Shown: piece by piece, positions 23,495 to 36,076 of the stretch
Layout of the letters: each line of letters opens with the position of its first letter
Numbering within the stretch: the first letter of the stretch is position 1
Position numbers and translations under genes: made by a program
NCBI GenBank assembly: GCA_015039365.1
Contig: WION01000017.1
Location: 248,001-312,000, forward strand
Origin: Amanita rubescens
Taxonomy: Eukaryota > Basidiomycota > Agaricomycetes > Agaricales > Amanitaceae
Direction of reading: 5' to 3'
DNA: 64,000 nucleotides
The notes under the pieces: model-generated
Database searches by the model: none
What the model was told of the DNA's origin: nothing
The model's input: the letters and a program-made list of their open reading frames with translations, nothing else

Positions 23495-26376
23495 TCACTC
23501 GGGAGCCCAACGGGACCAATGACCGTCGTCGTCCGCAGCTCCTGGGTTCTGAGACCTCCGAAGGTTTTTCGTTACATTTGTTGCTGTCTTATAAATCTCT
23601 TTCCAACCGTACGACGCTTGCAGGAGGCCGTCCCAAACGTCAGCCCGTGCGCCAATCGGTTTTAGAAAGTCAGATGAAAGACCCGCACACCAAATGTCAT
23701 AAATAACAGCACCATAAGTTGGCGATGGGGCATGCCTGGTCACATGAAGACTTGGAGTTTTGGCAGCGAGAGCGAAAAATATTCTGATGACGGGAACGGG
23801 GGCATCCCCCTCTTTCAGAATCCCAACGTCATAAGGATCCATGGATTCAAAGAGTTTTGGTTTGGGGATATGGGTGTAGCGAGGGTCGTTCTTAAACTGG
23901 TAAAGGACGAGTCCAATGTTATCGAGGGTCAACCTCGTGCCGAATTTCAGAAAGACGTTGACTGCATCAATCGAGTTATGACTATTGGCGCACAGCACGC
24001 CAGCGCCTCGGGTCATTAGAAGCAAAAGGTGTTTCTTATCGATGGATTTGAAGTCGTGGAGTTTGATGAAATGGTTGAAATACATCATTGCATCAGGGAA
24101 ATCGCATTGCAGGCCCTCCAATCCTGAGGCTGAGGGGGACTCGCTGAACAGATATCCGTACACGAAGGACGCGAAGCTGAAGAATCGACGTTTTGGGCAT
24201 CCATTGCTAGCGGGAGGGCCGACAGCCTGATCACGAGCCAGAGTCAGCAACAACAATGCAAGAAACTCACCGTGATCGCCTTTATGTACGGCGAATCCCT
24301 CCATTACAGATTTGAAAGATTTCAATGGATCAAATGATTCCCGCGCCATGATGAAATAGGCGGCTTCGGAGAGAAGTGGCTCGGAGGATGATACCGTCAC
24401 CATACTACTCTCGAAGGTAGGGTTGATCTTAAGGCAGACTCGCATATGTCCTTCCACCTGCTTCCTCTCTGCGCTTTGAGAGATGTAGCTCGTCGAATTG
24501 AATTGGATAGGCAAGCGTTGAGATAGGCAAGCAAGCATCTGGTGTAGAGTGAGATCTGATGTATTGACGTCTGCGTTAAGGAGCTTTCCGACAGCAAACA
24601 TCACGATCTCATTTTTAATGCTGCCATCCCCAACATCGTAACGTGACCCGAATCTTAAGACGCATCCGCATCAGCATGATTAATGTTACGACAATGAGAA
24701 GTGCGATTATACTTACAAGGGACGGCCCATGTGAACAATATGCGAATCAGTGGTAACGCACTCCAAATCCCATTTGCCGTCCAGGGCTACTTGCCTCGCT
24801 ATGGTGTCAAAACCGAGGTCCGTGAATGGTTGGATCAAGGTCAGTTCACCGATGATGATTCTTCTCGAAGTATCTTCATCCGGCGATATGAACTGCGATA
24901 TCTTGCCCGTCGTAGACAGAAACAGAGCAAATAATGGGAAGTAATACAAAGAACGAAACACGTGTCTCAGAACACTGAAGTTTGACCATGTAGCGTAGCC
25001 AGTTTCTTCTCGATCGGTCAAAGTATGGGCCTCATCGAAAGCTAGAATGACGAGAGGATAGTCGCCCTCTGTTTTCGTTGCCTGTTTCCTATCCTTCAAG
25101 GATTTAACAAGCTGTTGGCAGGAGACAGCAGGGGAAAAGATATAATTTTGGGTGTTCTTTGGCGATTTGTACCCGCTTTCTGGGTGAGGAACCTGGTTGG
25201 ACACTTTTAGTCGACGGATATATCCCAGGTAAAGAAGACATACATATCCTATCTCAAGTCTTTCTTCCGCAATTAGAACTACCTTTTGATAAAATCCCCT
25301 CCTAAACTCGTTATGCTCGTTCATTGTTTGGCCCGCCGTCATACGAATTCTGAATTCAGAAGCCACCTTCTCAATTCCCCACTTCGAATCGAACTCATTT
25401 TCCAGTATATAGTGAGTATACTGAAACAAAGCGTCGATAAAACAGCAAGCTCGGCGATACGATACCGCCTCTGTGCTTTTCGTGGTCAAAAAATCTCGAA
25501 CCTGGTGATCGGCAGGAGGGTAACCTGGAAAGATGCGGTGCATGTATTAGTCACTGTGAAACTAACGATGACGCAAGAAGAAAAAATACCATTAGATCGT
25601 TCATCCCTGAGGTTAATCGGTATGGAAAAGTGTTTTTTCCCAAGTTCATCAACTGTTCTTGACTTTCCCATACCGGATGATTGAACAACAGAACAAAAGT
25701 GCGCATAAACATTGTTCCTGGTGGGATTATAGTGGTCTTCGATGTGTGTCCATAAGGCTTCCGCCGCTTCGCCATCGTATGGGCGTTCCCAAGAGTCCTT
25801 GGTGGCTAAGCAGCTTAGTCAGTAATGAACGGGAGGAGATTTTTTTTCAATAGGAGCACCTTTTGCCTGTTGAAGAGATAGCTCACGCTTGGGGGTTATG
25901 TTCGGAATCTTGGGTTTGAGTTCCGCTGTGGTCGCGATTAAATACGATCGGATTATCTGATAATCCGAAATGTACGTACGACGCGCAAGCAGGTCAATCC
26001 ACTCGTTCCTTTTAACACCATCCTTCCACTCTTTCAACTCGCCTTCCTCTAAACCCCTCACAATCTTATCACAGTCGTCAAGGGACGGCTTCGGGATAAC
26101 GCTGTCTTTCATGTCTGTGGATGCCAATTCCTGCAGGAGGCGCTTGAAGACGGCCGGGAGAATATCCTCCCACACGGAGTCGTTGGCCTCGGCGCCATCG
26201 ACGAGCTTTTGCCACCTCATCCCGTGCATTTTCATGTTGGAGTTGAGCGTAGTCAGTTGCCCATCCGGCAGAGAAAATTTGGCGCGTTTATCGGCGGAAG
26301 AGGAAGCGGGAGGAAACTCAGCCGGGCGTTTTGAATGAAACTTGGGGGTGGTCGGGTCGACACCCATTGAGGTCAA
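23495..26376 (-). CDS. Crinkler-like P-loop ATPase
   Basis: Five exons (26376-25860, 25805-25590, 25524-25244, 25192-24717, 24653-23495) sum to 2649 nt, giving 882 residues with all phases consistent. After a charged N-terminal region the Walker A motif appears in VVQSSGMGKSRTVDELGKKH, followed by FSIPINLRDE. The Walker B motif is VILAFDEAHTL, followed by a sensor-like LFLSTTGKISQF. This arrangement is characteristic of basidiomycete Crinkler (CRN)-type effector proteins, in which a P-loop ATPase is often joined to a C-terminal effector domain. The ~370-residue C-terminal region I cannot assign. Its start lies 110 bp from the start of the HNH gene on the other strand, suggesting a shared promoter. 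Known relatives act in nuclei of rivals or hosts or in genome conflict; that role is inference here. Confidence 0.75.
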
Positions 26377-26486
26377 GAGTTAACAGATCTCATCTGTGTA
26401 TTAGGTCAGCAACGGAGACTACACTGGAACCAGCACAGCCACAGCCTAGGCTAATTCAGCTCAGATGAAATCGCCGTGAGTTCGCA
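26377..26486. promoter_or_regulatory. Bidirectional promoter region, Crinkler-like / HNH pair
   Basis: Only 110 bp separate the two divergent start codons, so the genes must share or overlap promoters and leaders. I see no clear TATA box in it. Confidence 0.5.
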
Positions 26487-27320
26487 ATGGCCACAAGCGT
26501 TAACATTCAGCTCTGGATCCATTTCGGTGATGAGTATCAGCATGCGCTCTCCATCCCCGTTCACGAGTGTCACCGATTCTCATTGCATCCTCTCACCTGG
26601 TTACGTTTTCTGGGATACGCCATATACGGCAAGGAAGGTTACATCTCCCATGAACGCGATGGCGAACAGGTCGCGGATTATCGTCCTGACGGCGTGGCTA
26701 TATCGGCTGGTAATTATTACTACATATCGCAAGGCGAGTCATTTCAAGCAAATCGGGACCTGTCATTCATCTTTACTAATGTAATGATAGACAACGACTT
26801 TCGTTTGCTTGATCCGAAGGTGATGGACGACAGAACCTCCTACGCGTCGGAAGTCACTAGCCGCCGGGCGAACTTCAAACAGTATGTGGTCAATCGTGAT
26901 AGGTGTTGCGTGGTGACTGGTACAGCACAGTTTGAGGCGTGTCATATAATTCCGCACGCAAATGGAGACCAGGTGCGTTCCGGCCCTTTGTACCGTTCAC
27001 GTCGCTCATTCCAGACGAAGTACATAAAGGACCTCGTCGCCTACAGGGAAGAAGTCGTTGATCCACGCTTAGAGAGCATCAACGATACACGGAATGGAAT
27101 CCTGCTTAACCGAATGCTGCACCCCCCGTTCGGAACCTCCCAGGTTTTTACAGGTCATCTACTCGACGCAGTTATCTTCAATGTGATTGAGTTGATTTGC
27201 TAGACTCCCAACTTTGCGATGAACGTCGACGATGTGCCCCTTGTCATGCAACACCGCACGATTGTCGACCATCTTCAATTCGCTGTGCATCCGAGTCCAT
27301 CAGTCGCCCTTAGGCGTTGA
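26487..27320 (+). CDS. HNH endonuclease-type protein
   Basis: Two exons (26487-27143 and 27204-27320; 657+117 nt) give 257 residues. The N-terminal part WLRFLGYAIYGKEGYISHER is the conserved basidiomycete extension. The nuclease core reads RDRCCVVTG, then FEACHIIPHANGD and, further on, DTRNGILLNRMLH. Together these form an HNH_2-type motif with the paired His residues and the conserved Asn. The intron falls after PPFGTSQ and exon 2 continues TPNFAMNVDDVP, as in relatives. The gene is divergent from the Crinkler-like ATPase. A decayed relative lies at 42-43.2 kb. It is probably a DNA nuclease; the target is unknown. Confidence 0.8.
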
Positions 27321-27856
27321 TTCAAATGACGATTGGTGGATAGAAGCGGCAGAAATTTGAAATCGTATGGGAATAGATGTAAGTGCATGCGGAAATTGCT
27401 TCTTCAAAGCGCTGAACATTGAATCCGGAGTCACCGTATGCTCGTGTTCCTTAACTTCTTTTGTAATTTGCGGGCTTCTGCGGCGCCACATGAACTGATC
27501 TTGTTGCAGCTGTCGACAGCAAGGTGTGATACACGTGTGTGACAAATTGAACTACGCCGTTAGTATCGATAAGGTAATAGGCCTCGCATAAACAGAAGTA
27601 GCTTGTCCGAGGAGGAGAAGGGACAACTGAAGCCCAAACAAACCCGGGCAGTGTTTTGACGCCATCGATGATTTCACGCCCGCAGCGCTCACCGGCATGA
27701 ACGTTCCGCTAGACGCCAACCCTCTGAAAGATCCCATCGATACACGTGTATGATGCACTATAAATCCACAACGGATGCGCGTTTTTGCTTCAGTCAAACT
27801 CACTCCCCATCGTCAATTATTACCCATACCTCAAAGACGACATTTGATATTATACG
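27321..27856. other. Intergenic, promoter region of GTPase copy A
   Basis: The region 27325-27400 resembles 30470-30530, upstream of copy B ('caaatg(a/g)cgattgg(t/c)gg'). The tandem duplication of the GTPase genes therefore carried upstream sequence with it. No gene seen. Confidence 0.5.
27743..27765 (+). promoter_or_regulatory. E-box CACGTG plus TATA box, GTPase copy A
   Basis: CACGTG at 27743-27748 is followed 10 bp later by TATAAAT at 27759-27765, about 95 bp upstream of the ATG at 27857. The same arrangement precedes copy B. Confidence 0.65.
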
Positions 27857-29838
27857 ATGCCCCCTCAGGCTGAGCAAGATGTGATGATCGGGTAAGCTTG
27901 ACTCACCTTTTCGCAGTACTACTGACCGAGTTCGCATCCTTCAGAATCATGGGTCCAACTGGGACTGGAAAGTCGTCGGTGAGCATTTGAATTTTCGCGC
28001 ATTCAATACATTCGTGATTCTTACCGCCGATGTTACATGATAGTTCATTCGGCTAATCACGGGCAACAAAGACGTTGAGATTGGACATAGTGTTCAGTCT
28101 ATGACATCCGAGATTGGGCGCTATAACTGTTTCACGGAAAGCCGCCGCTGCGTGACGTTCGTTGACACCCCGGGATTTGATGATTCCCGTGAAGGGGTGA
28201 CAGATACCGACATCCTGCGAAAAATTGCCTCTTTCCTTGATGCTGAGTGCGTAATCTAGTTTCTCTGCTCGCAGCAGTCCCTGATGTAATTCGCGTAGAT
28301 ACAAAGATGGCAGGAAACTCAGCGGGGTCGTCTATCTACACCGGATCACTGATCCCAGGATGGGGGGCATCTCAAATCGTAACTTGAAGATGTTCAAAAA
28401 GCTCTGCGGTGAAGATGCCCTCAAGAATGTCATCGTCGTGACTACCCGGTGGGACGACGTTCCGCCAAAAGATAGAGAGGCGATGGCGAAGCGAGAAGAA
28501 GAGTTGATGAAGACCAAGGGAAAGTTCTTCGAGCCACTCATCGCCGCTGGCGGTCAGTATCTTCGTCACGATAATACTATCGGATCCGCTCGCAGGATCA
28601 TGGAGAAGTTTTTGGATAAGGACCCGATCGCTCTCCAAATCCAGGTCGAGATGAAGAACGGAAAGAAGGTCGAAGAGACTGAGGCCGGCACAGAACTCAC
28701 GGCGGAAATGAACAAACTCATTGAGAAGCACACAAAAGAGATGAATGAGTTGCGAAAGGAAATGTCGGATGCGATTGCGGAGAAGGACGAGCAGTTGAGG
28801 AAAGAGTTAGAGGTTGAGCGAGCTAGGTTGAAAGGTGAGATGGAGAAATGGGAGTCGGAGAAGAAGCGACTGGCGGGTGACCTCGATTCGGTTAAACAAG
28901 CTGCCGACGTCGCAAAGAAGGACGCGGACCGGAAAATGGGTGAGCAGCGTGAGGAATTCGACCGCAAGGTACGGGAGTCGGAAGCGAAGGCGGGGAAGGA
29001 GCGAAAGGAGCTTAAGGCGGCGATGGACAAGATGGAGAAGGAGAAGGAGGACGCTAACCGCAGGCTCAAGGACCTAGAAAGCACCAAGGATACGGCGGAC
29101 CAGAATAATAAAAAGCTGCAGGCACAGATCCAGGCACAAATTGATCAGGCGAGACGCGAGAGAGAAGAGGCTGATCGCAAGCAACAGCAACTGCTCCTGT
29201 CTACGCGTGCTCAAGTAAGCCGGTCCCTTGCCCTGCATGATCACACTGACTTGGCACGAGCATTAGGTCTGCAGTTGGGCGTCCTTCCGCGGCTACGATA
29301 CATTCCGTAGTTCTTCCTTCAAAGAATACCCTATCGAATGTGGGGTTAAGGATAGCCTCTCCCGTTTCATAACGCGGCTCAAGAACACACGCTCTAGCAA
29401 TGGGTGGATCGCGGAAGGATATCATCACTTGGATTACAATGAGCATGAAGTACTTATTGGGGACATGAAGGGCTTAATCTGGGTCTCGTTTCGTGGGTCC
29501 TTCAATGTTAATTCCATTTCTTACGCCCCCGTCCCTTTTGGGAACAAACAAGTCGATTCCACGGATTCTTTTGTCGCGCGTTTCTACCATGCAGGCGGTA
29601 TCCATCCTGCCTCGGTATCGAAGGGTTGCAAAGGTATGTGCAGTGCCAACTTGGAGCAATCTACTCGAGTTGATCCAGTGGACCCGTGTTTCTAGCCTCG
29701 GGAAATGTAGCCATCGGTAATGCCGAAATTGTAACAGCTGAGGTATGTATGACATCAAAGACGCTAAAGCGTAAGGCGATATCGCTAATTCCATGATCTT
29801 GACAGAGCTACGACGTTCTCTGTTACAGATACGCGTAG
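27857..29838 (+). CDS. AIG1-like GTPase with coiled coil and extra C-terminal domain (copy A)
   Basis: Seven exons (27857-27891, 27945-27978, 28044-28246, 28299-29214, 29267-29633, 29696-29742, 29806-29838) sum to 1635 nt, giving 544 residues. The G domain has Walker A GPTGTGKSS, G3 DTPGFDDSREG and, at the G4 position, VTTRWDD instead of TKxD, then RLRHDNT-like FEPLIAAGGQYLRHDNT. A long charged coiled coil follows (about residues 190-395). Unlike copies B-D this gene continues for about 150 residues in three further exons that encode an unrecognised domain (GYDTFRSSSFKEYPIECGVK near its start, ending SYDVLCYRYA). The exon-intron layout of the G domain is identical in all four copies. Role unknown; membrane- or immunity-related roles of AIG1/GIMAP GTPases elsewhere are only an analogy. 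Confidence 0.8.
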
Positions 29839-29904
29839 TTACGGCCGTTTTTGGTGGATAAGAGTCCTTTCTTCCGCTCCTTCTCTTATCTACTCCTGTC
29901 ATTC

Positions 29905-30355
29905 TAGTATGATTGTATATATCGGAACGAGGTCAACGCGAAAGATGGCAGGAGGAGAGTTGGCGATCTGGAGTTCACAAGCGACTTTTTCGCACCAGCA
30001 ATCGAAGAGGGCGCTCGTTTGATGCACCATACCGGTGGGACGACTGTACACGCGATCATCAGATCAATGTTAAAGAACCATCCTGAAGCACTCGCTATCC
30101 AAGAAGAGCTCGTTGACAAGAATATAAATGTTGATCAAACAAGCGCTGGAAAGGGAGTAGAGATATTGAACGGTATGAGAGGCAGGAGGATGAAACACGG
30201 AAGTATTCTGAAAAGGCAAGAAGGGATGGGGATGAGGTGACGAGGTCCGAGTTATTAAGAGAAGTGAAGAGGATTCGAGCGGAAACATCCGAACTGGATA
30301 AGGAGAGAAAGGGACAAGTGGCAGAGTACAAGCGTCACCAACAAGGATGGTGGTG
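29905..30355 (+). pseudogene. 3' fragment of an AIG1-like GTPase (fifth copy)
   Basis: The frame reads FFAPAIEEGARLMHHTGG, then HPEALAIQEELVDKNINV, then after a frameshift YERQEDETRKYSEKARRD and a coiled-coil end KRHQQGWW. This matches the region after the G4 motif of the neighbouring genes, though from a more distant relative. The nucleotide-binding part is absent and the frame is broken near 30170, so it is a relic. Confidence 0.7.
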
Positions 30356-31057
30356 AAGCACTGTAGGACGATCTCGGGGTAGTCGGTCAGATGAGGTTAT
30401 TCGTGAAATAATGTACTAAGCGTTACTAAATATACTAAATATTAAGTCTGCTTGATTCCGTCCGCTTATCGATTGGTTCAAATGGCGATTGGCGGGTAAA
30501 GCTGAAATCGTAGGTGTGGCCCACGGGGTACTGAACTTTCCTCATTAGGCTAGCAACTGGGCAATGGGCATTCACGGGGGATTACATTTTGCCATCGTCA
30601 CAACAAAACATGTAGTGTGCAAGCGATCAGGGATTTAACCACTACCTCAAATCGCAAGTGGTAGGTGGGAGACAGTTGATCTCACGCTTCCGCTACAACG
30701 ATCTTCTCCCTGGCACAGCCTGGACGTTAGGAGGTGGCGCGATGCGCCGCACCAAAAATAAGAAAATACCCAAGAAGGAAAAGGGGAAAGTATGAGGTGT
30801 GAAAACGAAATAGAAGCTTTCATCGCGGTGATAAAAAGTAGAGGAGAGGAGAGGAGCAGGGACAACTGAAGCAAAAACAAACTGGGCGGTTTTTAGACGC
30901 TCTCGATGATTCTGCGCCAGCGGACCTATCTAGGAAAGATCGCATCGATACACGTGCATGAGTTCGCTATAAATCCGCAACGGATGCGGGTGTTTGCTCT
31001 TCAGTGAAACTCACTATCGTCAATCATTACCTGTACCGCAAAGGCGACGTTTGACAT
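30356..31057. other. Intergenic, promoter region of GTPase copy B
   Basis: The stretch carries upstream sequence shared with copy A but no gene that I can support. Confidence 0.5.
30951..30974 (+). promoter_or_regulatory. E-box CACGTG plus TATA box, GTPase copy B
   Basis: CACGTG at 30951-30956 and TATAAAT at 30968-30974 stand 84-107 bp upstream of the ATG at 31058, in the same order and with nearly the same spacing as in copy A. Confidence 0.65.
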
Positions 31058-32966
31058 ATGATGGCCACTCGTGATTCAAAGCAACCTTCAGATGTGACGA
31101 TCGGGTAAGCTCCGGGAACTGACTTCGCGGTACTACTGACCGAACTCGCACCTTCAGAATTACGGGTCCAACTGGGGCTGGAAAGTCGTCGGTGAGCACT
31201 CGAGATTCATACACGCATTCAACAACGTTAATTCTATGCTAAATGATAGTTCATTCGGCTAATCACGGGCGACAAAAACGTTGAGATTGGACATGGTGTT
31301 CAGTCTATGACATCCGAGATCGGGCGCTATAACTGGTTCACAGAGGGAGGCCGCTGCGTAACGTTAGTCGACACCCCGGGATTTGATGATTCCCGCGAAG
31401 AGATAACGGACACCGACATCCTGCAAAGAATTGCCTCTTTCCTGGATGTTGAGTGCGTAATATAATTTCTCCACCTACAGCCGTCCCTGATATAACTCAC
31501 GTAGATTCAAACGTGGCAAGAAACTCAGCGGTATCATCTATCTGCACCGCATCACTGATCCCAGAATGGGAAGCACCTCGAATCGCAACTTGAAGATGTT
31601 CCAAAAGCTCTGCGGTGAAAAGGCCCTGAAGAATGTCACCGTTGTGACTACCCGGTGGGATGATGTTCAGGACAAAGACAGAGAGGCGACGGAAAGACGG
31701 GAAGAAGAGTTGATGAAGACCAAGGGAATGTTCTTCGAGCCAATCATTGCTGCTGGCGGTCGATTTCTTCGTCACGACAACACTATCGAATCCGCTCGCA
31801 AGATCATGGATCAGCTTGTGGACAACGAACCGATGACTCTCCAAATCCAGATCGAGATGAGGGACGGAAAGAAGGTCGAGGAGACTGCGGCCGGCATTGA
31901 ACTCAGAGCGGAAATGAACAGGCTCATTGAGAGGCACACGAATGAGATGAAGGAGTTGATAGAGGAGATGAAGGAGGCGACTGCGGAGAAAGACGAGGAG
32001 TTGAGGAAGGAGCTGGAGGCGGAGCAAGCTAGGATGCGAAAAGATATGGAGAAATGGGAGGCGGAGAAGAAGCAATTGGAGGGTGACCTCGATTCAGTTA
32101 CACAAGCTGCCGTAGTCGCACAGGAGGAGGCGGAACGACAAACGGGTCGGCAACGTGACGAATACCTTCGTAAGGTACGGGGGACGGAGGAGAAGCAAAA
32201 GGGGCCGGCGGACCGGCGGATGTCGAGGGATGGGGACGACACCGGCCGCAGGCTAGAGAAGCCAGAATACTCCAGGGGTACGGTGGACTGGAACAATCAA
32301 GCCCTGGAGGAAGAACGGCAACGCAATGAATACCTTCGTAAGGTACGAGAGGCGGATGAGAAGGCGGAGAGGGAGCGGAAAGAGCGGAAAGAGGCGATGG
32401 ACCGGGCGTCGAGGGGGAAAGACCACACCAGCCACAGGCTAGAATACCCCAAGAATATGATGGGCGGGAACAATCGAGCCCTGGAGGCGGAACGACAAAT
32501 CCGTCGACAGACTGACGAATCCCTTCGCAGGGTACGGGAGGCGGAAGAGAAGGCAGCGAGGGAACGAAAGGAGGCGATGGACCGGGCGTCGAGGCAAAAT
32601 GACAACACCAGCCACAGATTCGAGAAGCCAGGATCCTCCAAGAATACGGTGGACTGGAGCAATCGAGCCATAGAGGTGAAGCGACAAATGGATCGGCATC
32701 ATGACGAATACCGTCGGAGACGGGAGGCGGAAGAGAAGGCGGAGAGGGAGAAAAAGGAGGAGGCGGACCGGGTGTCGAGGGAGAAGGAGGACGCCAGCCG
32801 CAGGCTCAGGGACCTGGAAAACACTAAGAATACGTTGGACCGGGACAATCGAGCATTTCAGGCACAGATACAGGCACAGATCGACGAAGCGAGACGAGAG
32901 AAAGAAAAAGTCGAGCGCAAGCATCGGCGACTGCTCCGGAACATGCCACGTTCCTGGTTCTGGTAG
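31058..32966 (+). CDS. AIG1-like GTPase with expanded coiled-coil repeats (copy B)
   Basis: Four exons (31058-31104, 31158-31191, 31250-31452, 31505-32966) sum to 1746 nt, giving 581 residues. G-domain motifs are GPTGAGKSS, DTPGFDDSREE and VTTRWDD. The last exon carries about four to five copies of a ~60-residue module of the form NEYLRKVREA, EKAERERKEAMDR, SHRLEKP and TVDWNNRALEAERQ. Copies A and C have only about one such module. Array expansion and contraction of the coiled coil is therefore the main difference among paralogues. The gene ends PRSWFW. Two adjacent ATGs (31058, 31061) are possible starts. Confidence 0.85.
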
Positions 32967-34642
32967 ACCACAAGTTACATTGACATTGAGATGACACAAT
33001 TGATTGCTTGCGGCATTTCTAGCTACAACTAGTTACAATCGATTAGTACGAAGCATTTATTCATTCAAGTCTTGAATGAAGCGTGCTCCCGGCTTGTAGT
33101 AACAACTGCAACAGCAGCGATACTTGTGATCATCTAAGAGAAGTGTACAGTTAGTACGCAATACATGTAGGACAATATTGCACGATACATACCACAAGGA
33201 CACCCAACCCTAACGTTCTCCTCCCATTAGATATAACAGCATGGATGGGATCGTCTGGACGAAACCGGTTGATGAGTCCCAAGCCGAAAAGAAGTGATTA
33301 GAGATTCTTCAGCAACTCGTTGGATGTGCTAACGACCTTGCATTTAGCTGTAGCATCTGATTTCAATGAGTCTCCCTGCCTGGAACGACTGGAGACTGGA
33401 AGCGACATCGACAGCTCGACATTTCGATGACTTATCAACGACTTGTGAACCCCGAAAGCCTTCACTGACTTCAACCTTTCTCGGCGCAGTTTTCGAGGTG
33501 TGGATGTGGAGACCGGCTTTGACGTGCTCGGACCAGTCCATAGACGAGTCAGTTGAACTCGTCTGGGCGAGTTTCGAGGCTCACTGGCAGAAGTTAAGTC
33601 TCTTAGCTTCAGTAATTCCCGTTTTCAAAGCTCAGTTTCCAGGTTATTGAGTCTCCTGTTTCACGCTTGAGCCATGTCGCATCGCGGGGTGGGCCTCATG
33701 TCTCGTTGGCTGAGCGTCGTGGTGAATTAGGTTATGGGAGTTCATCTGTTGCTTGAGTTGAGTTGTAGTAGTCCGGAGTGGGCTTTGAAGATCTCATTTA
33801 TTTGAAATAGCGACATTTGAATAGACGAATAGAAAATGAGGATGAAGCAATAAAGTCGAAAAGCGTTGAAGTAACTGGTCCAGTCTATAACTTTAAGACC
33901 GTTATGACACGCCGCGCAACGACCTGGTCAAATGTTGTGATATATTTGGCACCGGAAGTTACCGGAAATTAAAGTTGCGATTGCTTTCGACATAAGACCA
34001 TACATACACTGGAGTTTCACGCATTCACTGACCCCAATCAGTCAACCTCAGACATTAATCCGATTGTCTGACGCGGAGGAGTTTCAAGCCAGCCCTTCCT
34101 CGGAAGGTTCATTCTCACTACGGACTTGATGCTGCGCGTCTGCCTTTCACCACGATGTGATGACAAGAATCGAAATAGAAACGCACAGGAAATTGATCTA
34201 CGATGTAGTGCTTCAAGCCCGCTGTCAGAACTGAGGCGCCCATCTCTGTAAAAGATCAATACACGCGCATCACGCATGCCAAGTTACTGCGCAATGAACG
34301 TTTGCCATTTAAACCTACATTGGGTTAATGAGGGCGTTCATGTCGGATAGGGCATTAGCTCTATGAGATGAATTTGTGCCGAAACTTGAGCAATCAGACG
34401 TGCCCTTAGGATTGAGGCACTGGTCGTCGTAGCAGATTTCAGTGCGAGTTCAAATAGCAATAAGGACCATCGGACGGGGATTTGAAAGAACTTGTCGCCT
34501 CCTCGACATGAACAGTTTCAATGCCACGTGGATTGATTTTGATACAGCTCTTCACGCTTGCCGGAACAATGCAAGGTCCATTGTCCGAGTGAGTTACACG
34601 GTATAGCGTGAAGTTCCCATCAAAACACAGGTATGAGTGCAT
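32967..34642. other. Intergenic, no gene seen
   Basis: A plus-strand open frame at 33366-33650 and its antisense partner do not resemble a known protein and lack good intron or start context. The rest shows only short frames. The right end is the promoter region of GTPase copy C. Confidence 0.45.
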
Positions 34643-34649
34643 TATAAAT
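34643..34649 (+). promoter_or_regulatory. TATA box, GTPase copy C
   Basis: TATAAAT lies 82-88 bp upstream of the ATG at 34731, matching the position in copies A and B. The E-box seen in A and B is not at the same place. Confidence 0.6.
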
Positions 34650-34730
34650 GCCCAGGCGGTGCTTCAGCGAAACACCCTTCCCCTCGTCAATCATTGCCCA
34701 TACCGCACAGACAACGTTTGACATTATACG

Positions 34731-36076
34731 ATGATCACTCGACGTGATGTGGTAATTGGGTAAGCTTGACTGACCTTTTTCGCAGTACTACTGACCAAAC
34801 TCGCATCTTTCAGAGTCATGGGTCCAACTGGGACCGGAAAGTCGTCGGTGAGCCCTGGAGTTTTATATATCCATCCAATCTTGATTCTCACCCAAATGAT
34901 AGTTCATCCAGCTGATCACGGGCGACAAAAACGTTCGGATTGGACATGGCATTGACTCGGTGACATCCGAGGTCGATCGCTTCCGCTACTTTGAAAGAGA
35001 CGGCCGCTGCGTAACGTTCGTAGACACCCCGGGATTTGATGATTCCCGCGAAGGGGTAACGGACACTGACATCCTGCAAAAAATCGCCTCTTTCCTGGAT
35101 GCTGAGTATGTCATCTAACTTCTCGACAGACAGCAGTCCCTGATGTAACTCACATAGCTTCAAAGGCGGCAAGAAACTCAGTGGTATCATCTACCTGCAT
35201 CGCATCACTGATCCAAGAATGGGGGGCATCTCGAATCGCAACTTGAGGCTGTTCAAAAAGCTCTGCGGTGATGACGCCCTGAAGAACGTCGTTGTCGTGA
35301 CCACCCGGTGGGACGAGATTCCGGGGAACGACAAGGAGGCGATGGGAAGGCGGGAAGACCAGTTAATGAAGACAAAGGGAATGTTCTTTGAGCCACTCAT
35401 CGCTGCTGGCGGCCGGTTCCTTCGTCACGATAACACTTTCGGATCTGCTTGCAGGATCATGAACCAGCTTTTGGACAACGACCCCATCGCCCTCCAAATC
35501 CAGGTCGAGATGCACGATGGAAAGAAAGTCGAAGATACTGTGGCCGGCGCTGAACTCAGGGCGGAAATGAACAAACTCGTTGAGAAGCAGACGAGCGAGA
35601 TGAAAGACACGCGAAAGGAAATAGAGAAGGCGATGGCGGAGAAGAACGACAAGTTGAGGAACGAACTGGAGGCGGAACGAACTAGGCTACAAAGAGATAA
35701 AGATAAATGGGAGGCGGAGAAGAAGCAATTGGCGGCTGACGTCAATTCAGTTAAACAAGCCACTGCAGCTGCACGGAAGGAGACGGAACGAAAAATGGCT
35801 CAGCAGCGTGACGAACTGAACCGCAGGGTAAGGGAGGCGGAAGAGAAAGCAGAGAAGGAACGAAAGGAGCTGAAGGGGACGATAGACCGGGTGTCGAGGG
35901 AGAAGAACGACACTGGCTACAGGCTCAAGAACCTAGAAAGCACTAAGAATACGATGGATCAGAACAATCGAACCATGCAGGCACGGCTCCAGGTACAGCT
36001 TGATCAAACGAGACGAGACAGAGAAGCGGCCGACCGCAGGTATCAGCAACTGCTACGTGCCGGGCGCGGCTACTGA
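34731..36076 (+). CDS. AIG1-like GTPase with coiled coil (copy C)
   Basis: Four exons (34731-34759, 34814-34847, 34903-35105, 35158-36076) sum to 1185 nt, giving 394 residues. Motifs are GPTGTGKSS, DTPGFDDSREG and VTTRWDE. A single charged coiled-coil module follows and the protein ends LLRAGRGY. This is the most compact member and may be closest to the ancestral form. Intron positions and phases equal those of copies A, B and D. Confidence 0.85.

Noticed and set aside
28566..29087. Long minus-strand ORFs opposite the AIG1-like GTPases
   Set aside because: They are shadows of the charged coiled-coil coding strand (Ser/Phe/Leu-rich) and have no independent support.
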